Position numbers and translations under genes: made by a program. DNA of 17,558 nt from JBDKGV01 sp039798005 (lineage in GTDB: Bacteria > Fibrobacterota > Fibrobacteria > UBA5070), in contig JBDKGV010000052.1 in NCBI GenBank assembly GCA_039798005.1, positions 1 through 17,558 of the forward strand, in the 5' to 3' direction. This document shows positions 14,112-17,558 of the stretch, in pieces. Position 1 is the first letter of the stretch. Each line of letters begins with the position of its first letter. The notes under the pieces were generated by a model. It worked only from the letters and a program-made list of their open reading frames with translations, was not told the DNA's origin and ran no database searches.

Positions 14112-17100
14112 GGCGAGGCTTTCTCGGAGCGAAGAAGTTGTTCCCGGGCGTGACGGCGCAAGGTGAGGATGTCGGTCTTGCCGGTGGGCAGGATCGGCAG
14201 GGCTTCAATCCATGCGAACATGCCGGACTTGGGGCGCCACAGGGCCGGAAGCGAGCTGTCGTGGCTCAGACGATCGAACAGGCGGGAGCGGTCTTCCTCT
14301 CCCAGCGTGGTGATCACGGCAAGCTGCTCCCCCTTGGTCGGGTGCGGCAGGCTGACGACGGCGAAGGCGTGATCTTCGCGGCCGGACAGCCGCTGGAGCT
14401 CTTCCTCCACGCGCAGATGGGGGACCATTTCCCCGCCGATCTTGGAGAAGCGGGAAATGCGGTCGGTGATGTGGATGAAGCCGCTGGAATCGAGGCGGGC
14501 GATGTCCCCGGTGACGTACCATCCGTCGTGGAAGGCGTTGCGGGTCGCCTCGGGGTCGTCGAGATAGCCCTTCATCACGATGGCCCCCTTGACCAGGAGC
14601 ATTCCCTCGTCTCCCGGGGGGAGACTTCGGGTGAAATCATCCCGGTCAACGATCTGTACGACGGCACCTGGAATGGGAAGTCCCACGGCGAGATCTTCGG
14701 TCCCCTTTTGGCTGGCGGGATTGCCCGCGAAGTCGACACCTTCCCAATCGGGGCAGTTCACCGCGATGATCGGGGAGCATTCGGTGGCGCCGTAGCCTTC
14801 GCGGATGGGCGAGCCCTGCATCTGGTGCCAGAGCTTGCGCAGCGGTGTCCCCAGCTTCTCGGCACCGCTGATGATGTGGCGCAGGGTCCCGAGCTTTTCC
14901 TGCGAGTTGCGGCGCAGATAGTTCTCCAGGAAGGTCGGTGTGCCGATCAGGATGGTGCCCTTGCAGGCTTGGATGAGATCGCCGACGGCTTGGGCTTCCG
15001 TGGGATTGGGGTGGTAGCCCACGGAGATGTGGTCCAGCACCGGAAGCCAAAGGGTGCCCGTGTACCCGTAGGCGTGGAAGAAGGGCAGGATGCCCACCAT
15101 CACGTCGTCGTCGATGAAACGATAGATGCGACGGATGCCCTCGAGATCGGCCAATATGTTGCCGTGGGTGAGTGGCACGCCTTTGGGGCGTCCCGTGGAG
15201 CCGGAGGAGAAGACGATGGTGGCGATGTCGTCCCGGCGGGGAGTGGGACCGCAGGCCATGTGCCGAAGCGCCAGCCGCTTGGGGGCGATCAGCCCGGTGA
15301 GGGCGCCAAGCAACTTGTGCCGGCGCCGGATCAGGCCGGGCAAGGTTTCGGCCAGCAGCATGCCCGGCTCGATGGGGCGGCCCAACCGTTCGAGGAAGGT
15401 GCGGGAGGTGATGATGGTGCGGATGCCCGCCTTGGCCAGGGATTCCTCAAGCGCCTCCTTGGAGGTCGTGTAGTTGAGGTTGACGGGGATTCGCCCGCAC
15501 AAGGTCAGGGACAGGTTCATCATGGCCCCGACCACCGTGGAGGGCAGGAGGATGCCGACACGCTCACCGGGCTCGAAGCGCTCGCGCCACAGTTGGGCAA
15601 GGCTTGCGGCCTTCAGCAGGGCTTGGCGGCGGGTCAGCTTGGCTCCGGTGGAGTCTTGCATCAGCATTCGCGCACCGTGGCGGCGGGAAATGCGCAGGAA
15701 CTCGCCGGCCAAGGTCATGGTGCGGGGGAGGCGATCGGCGAAGCACTGCCCCATCAGTTCTTGCACGGCCTGCCGGACTTCCCAAGCCGAGGGGCGCGTC
15801 ATGGGTTTGCCAAAGCGCATCACGACATGCTTGCGCCAGTTGGAAAAGTTGGGGAACTGGAGCCTGCCACCGGGAAAGCTGAACGGAGCGCCGAAGACGC
15901 CGTCCATGCAAAGCGGGATGACAGGGACCTCCAAGTCTCTCAAGACGACTTCCAAGCCCCGTTGGAACTCCTGCAAATTGCCGGTGCGGCTGACCTGGCC
16001 TTCGGCGAAGAGGCAGACGACTTGGCCGCCCTCCAAGGCGGTGCGGCATTTCTTGACGAATTCCGCGACGGAACGGACGCTTCCCGGAGCGACGGGGATC
16101 ACGCCCATCATCCGGAAGAACCAGTTGGCAAGCGGGTTGGCCCACACTTGACGGATCATGACGAAGCGAACTCCACGGGGCGATGCGGCCTGCACCAGGA
16201 GGGAATCCAGAAGCGAGACGTGATTGCAGACGAGCAGGGCGCCGTTGTAGGTCGGAACCACATCCTCACCGTCCACGCGCAGGCGGAAAAGCATGCGCAT
16301 CAGGATGCGAGCGACGAGGCGCGCGCTCACATTGGGGAGCTTCCACAGGGCAAGCAGGGTGATCGTCCATGCCCAGAAGGCCGCGACCAGCAGGGCGCCC
16401 CGGGAGCTGGGCCAGCCAAGCCAAGGGGCGATCCATGCTCCGATGCGGTAGAGCCCGCTTGCGATGAACATGCCGATGAAGTTCACCATGTTGAGGTAGG
16501 CAAGCAGCGGGCCTACGGCCCGGCCCCGCAGACGGCCTTGGATCCATGCACCCAGCGGAACCTTGTAGAAGCCGCCCAGGAAGGCGGCAAGGCCCAGCAC
16601 GATGGTGAATCCGGTGGCGCCCAGCGGTACGAAGGCAAGGATGGAAAGGCCTGTGGCAAGGCCGGCACCGCCCAGCGGCACGAAGGCCAGCTCGATCCGG
16701 CCACGGGCGAAGAGACTGGAGCAGATGCAGCCCAGGCCGATCCCGACGGCCAGGATCGCCGTGGTGATGCTGGTCTGCAGGACGCTCATGTGCAGGACGT
16801 CGGGACAGTGACGGGCCAGCAGGGCGATGACCAGTTGGCCGATCATCCAGAAGGCTGAGGCGCCCATGATGGCGAGATTCAAACCCCGGTACTGGCTGGC
16901 GTTCTTCCAAGAGTTCCGCACGTAACGGACCGGGTTCCAGTCCACGGGGACGTTGCGCTCCACCTCGGGCTCGACGGCGCGAATGCGCAGCGAAGCCAGC
17001 CATCCGGCCAAGGCCAGGGTGTAACCCACCCAGATCATGGTGGGAAGCAAGGAGGACGAGGCTCCGACCAGGCCGGCAAGCAGGGTACCCACCACCACGG

Positions 17101-17558
17101 AGGTGAACGAGAGCATTTCCATCATGCCGTTTCCGAAGGTCAGGCCCTTGTGGCCGCCGATATCGGAGATGAGGGAATACTTGGACGGGCCGTAGAGCGT
17201 GGAGTGCAGGCCCATCAGGAAGACCACCACACCGGCCAGGAGGATCTGCTGCCAGGCGAAGGCGGCGATGGCGATCGTGATGATCAGGATCTCCGAGGCC
17301 TTGGCCCAACGCACGACGGTCTGCTTCTGACAGACGCGCGAGAGCCAGCCGGCAAACGGGGAGAAGAGCACGAAGGGCGCATTGAAGATGGCGGTCACGG
17401 CCGTGATCAGCCAGTCCTTCATTTCCGGGGCTACCCACTTGATGGCCACGAACAGGATCAGGCTCTTGACGAAGTTGTCATTGAGGACCCCCAAGGACTG
17501 AACGAGAAAGAGTCCATGCCACGAAGGGCGTGCCGTTGTGCCTTGAGCGGCTTGGGTG
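14108..17558 (-). CDS. aas: LplT-PlsC-Aas fusion: lysophospholipid transporter / acyltransferase / acyl-ACP synthetase (5' end outside window)
   Basis: At least 1149 codons are visible. Residues here are numbered from the TTG at 17494, which is not the true start: 21 upstream codons stay open and encode FLVQSLG, the usual residues before the G-x-x-N-D-N-x-x-K motif of LplT-type transporters. Domain 1 (to about 390) is a 12-helix MFS transporter. Domain 2 (about 400-590) is a PlsC acyltransferase with NHVSLLD (H425, D430) and EGQVSRTG (498-505). Domain 3 (about 615-1128) is an AMP-forming ligase with SSGSTGRPKG (763-772), YGATE (901-905), TGD (995-997) and K1106 in PTGK. It should import lysophospholipids and re-acylate them with ACP-activated fatty acids at the inner membrane. 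This fusion is known in other bacteria. Confidence 0.93.
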   Translation of the reverse strand, partial: TQAAQGTTARPSWHGLFLVQSLGVLNDNFVKSLILFVAIKWVAPEMKDWLITAVTAIFNAPFVLFSPFAGWLSRVCQKQTVVRWAKASEILIITIAIAAFAWQQILLAGVVVFLMGLHSTLYGPSKYSLISDIGGHKGLTFGNGMMEMLSFTSVVVGTLLAGLVGASSSLLPTMIWVGYTLALAGWLASLRIRAVEPEVERNVPVDWNPVRYVRNSWKNASQYRGLNLAIMGASAFWMIGQLVIALLARHCPDVLHMSVLQTSITTAILAVGIGLGCICSSLFARGRIELAFVPLGGAGLATGLSILAFVPLGATGFTIVLGLAAFLGGFYKVPLGAWIQGRLRGRAVGPLLAYLNMVNFIGMFIASGLYRIGAWIAPWLGWPSSRGALLVAAFWAWTITLLALWKLPNVSARLVARILMRMLFRLRVDGEDVVPTYNGALLVCNHVSLLDSLLVQAASPRGVRFVMIRQVWANPLANWFFRMMGVIPVAPGSVRSVAEFVKKCRTALEGGQVVCLFAEGQVSRTGNLQEFQRGLEVVLRDLEVPVIPLCMDGVFGAPFSFPGGRLQFPNFSNWRKHVVMRFGKPMTRPSAWEVRQAVQELMGQCFADRLPRTMTLAGEFLRISRRHGARMLMQDSTGAKLTRRQALLKAASLAQLWRERFEPGERVGILLPSTVVGAMMNLSLTLCGRIPVNLNYTTSKEALEESLAKAGIRTIITSRTFLERLGRPIEPGMLLAETLPGLIRRRHKLLGALTGLIAPKRLALRHMACGPTPRRDDIATIVFSSGSTGRPKGVPLTHGNILADLEGIRRIYRFIDDDVMVGILPFFHAYGYTGTLWLPVLDHISVGYHPNPTEAQAVGDLIQACKGTILIGTPTFLENYLRRNSQEKLGTLRHIISGAEKLGTPLRKLWHQMQGSPIREGYGATECSPIIAVNCPDWEGVDFAGNPASQKGTEDLAVGLPIPGAVVQIVDRDDFTRSLPPGDEGMLLVKGAIVMKGYLDDPEATRNAFHDGWYVTGDIARLDSSGFIHITDRISRFSKIGGEMVPHLRVEEELQRLSGREDHAFAVVSLPHPTKGEQLAVITTLGEEDRSRLFDRLSHDSSLPALWRPKSGMFAWIEALPILPTGKTDILTLRRHAREQLLRSEKASP

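Noticed and set aside
14138..16858. 906-codon open frame on the plus strand opposite the LplT-Aas fusion
   Set aside because: It is antisense to a gene with unmistakable catalytic motifs, and its composition (Gly/Gln/His-rich) is that of a mirror frame.

Overview
The window is GC-rich (about 60% or more by eye) and gene-dense. It comes from a motile Gram-negative-type bacterium: there is a complete chemotaxis set, dTDP-sugar synthesis, and a lysophospholipid transporter/acyltransferase/acyl-ACP synthetase fusion. The mix of CheD, CheX, CheB and CheR without CheZ, together with a multi-HAMP-like receptor, is not enterobacterial. It would fit Fibrobacterota, spirochaete-like or deltaproteobacteria-like lineages, but I cannot fix the phylum from sequence alone. 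No tRNA, rRNA, CRISPR array or insertion sequence was seen.

Region 1 (1-9820, minus strand) is one chemosensory locus, read cheA - cheW - mcp - (stem-loop) - cheD-like - cheR - cheD - cheY - cheX - cheB - response regulator (running off the left edge). CheA feeds phosphate to CheY and CheB; CheW and the receptor complete the array; CheR and CheB set receptor methylation; CheD deamidates receptor glutamines; CheX dephosphorylates CheY-P. Genes from cheD-like onward are tightly packed, with five ATGA or TGATG junctions. Three points stand out. CheA carries two phosphotransfer domains plus a tandem motif resembling the cyclic-di-GMP-binding MshEN domain. One of the two CheD paralogs has lost its catalytic cysteine. 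An 18-bp stem in the transcript separates the array genes from the adaptation genes.

Region 2 (9821-12631, plus strand) is divergent from cheA. It holds rfbB (dTDP-glucose 4,6-dehydratase), a VapBC-type toxin-antitoxin pair, rfbA (glucose-1-phosphate thymidylyltransferase) and a strong intrinsic terminator. The toxin-antitoxin pair sits between two genes of the dTDP-rhamnose/deoxysugar pathway; rfbC and rfbD are not in the window.

Region 3 (12632-12887) is a non-coding spacer with two 32-bp direct repeats and several GC-rich hairpins. It looks like an interspersed palindromic element.

Region 4 (12888-17558, minus strand) has a very large LplT-PlsC-Aas fusion whose N-terminus lies beyond the right edge. 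It is coupled by a 4-nt TTGA overlap to a membrane-anchored protein with a lytic-transglycosylase-like C-terminal half. Together they suggest an envelope-maintenance operon.
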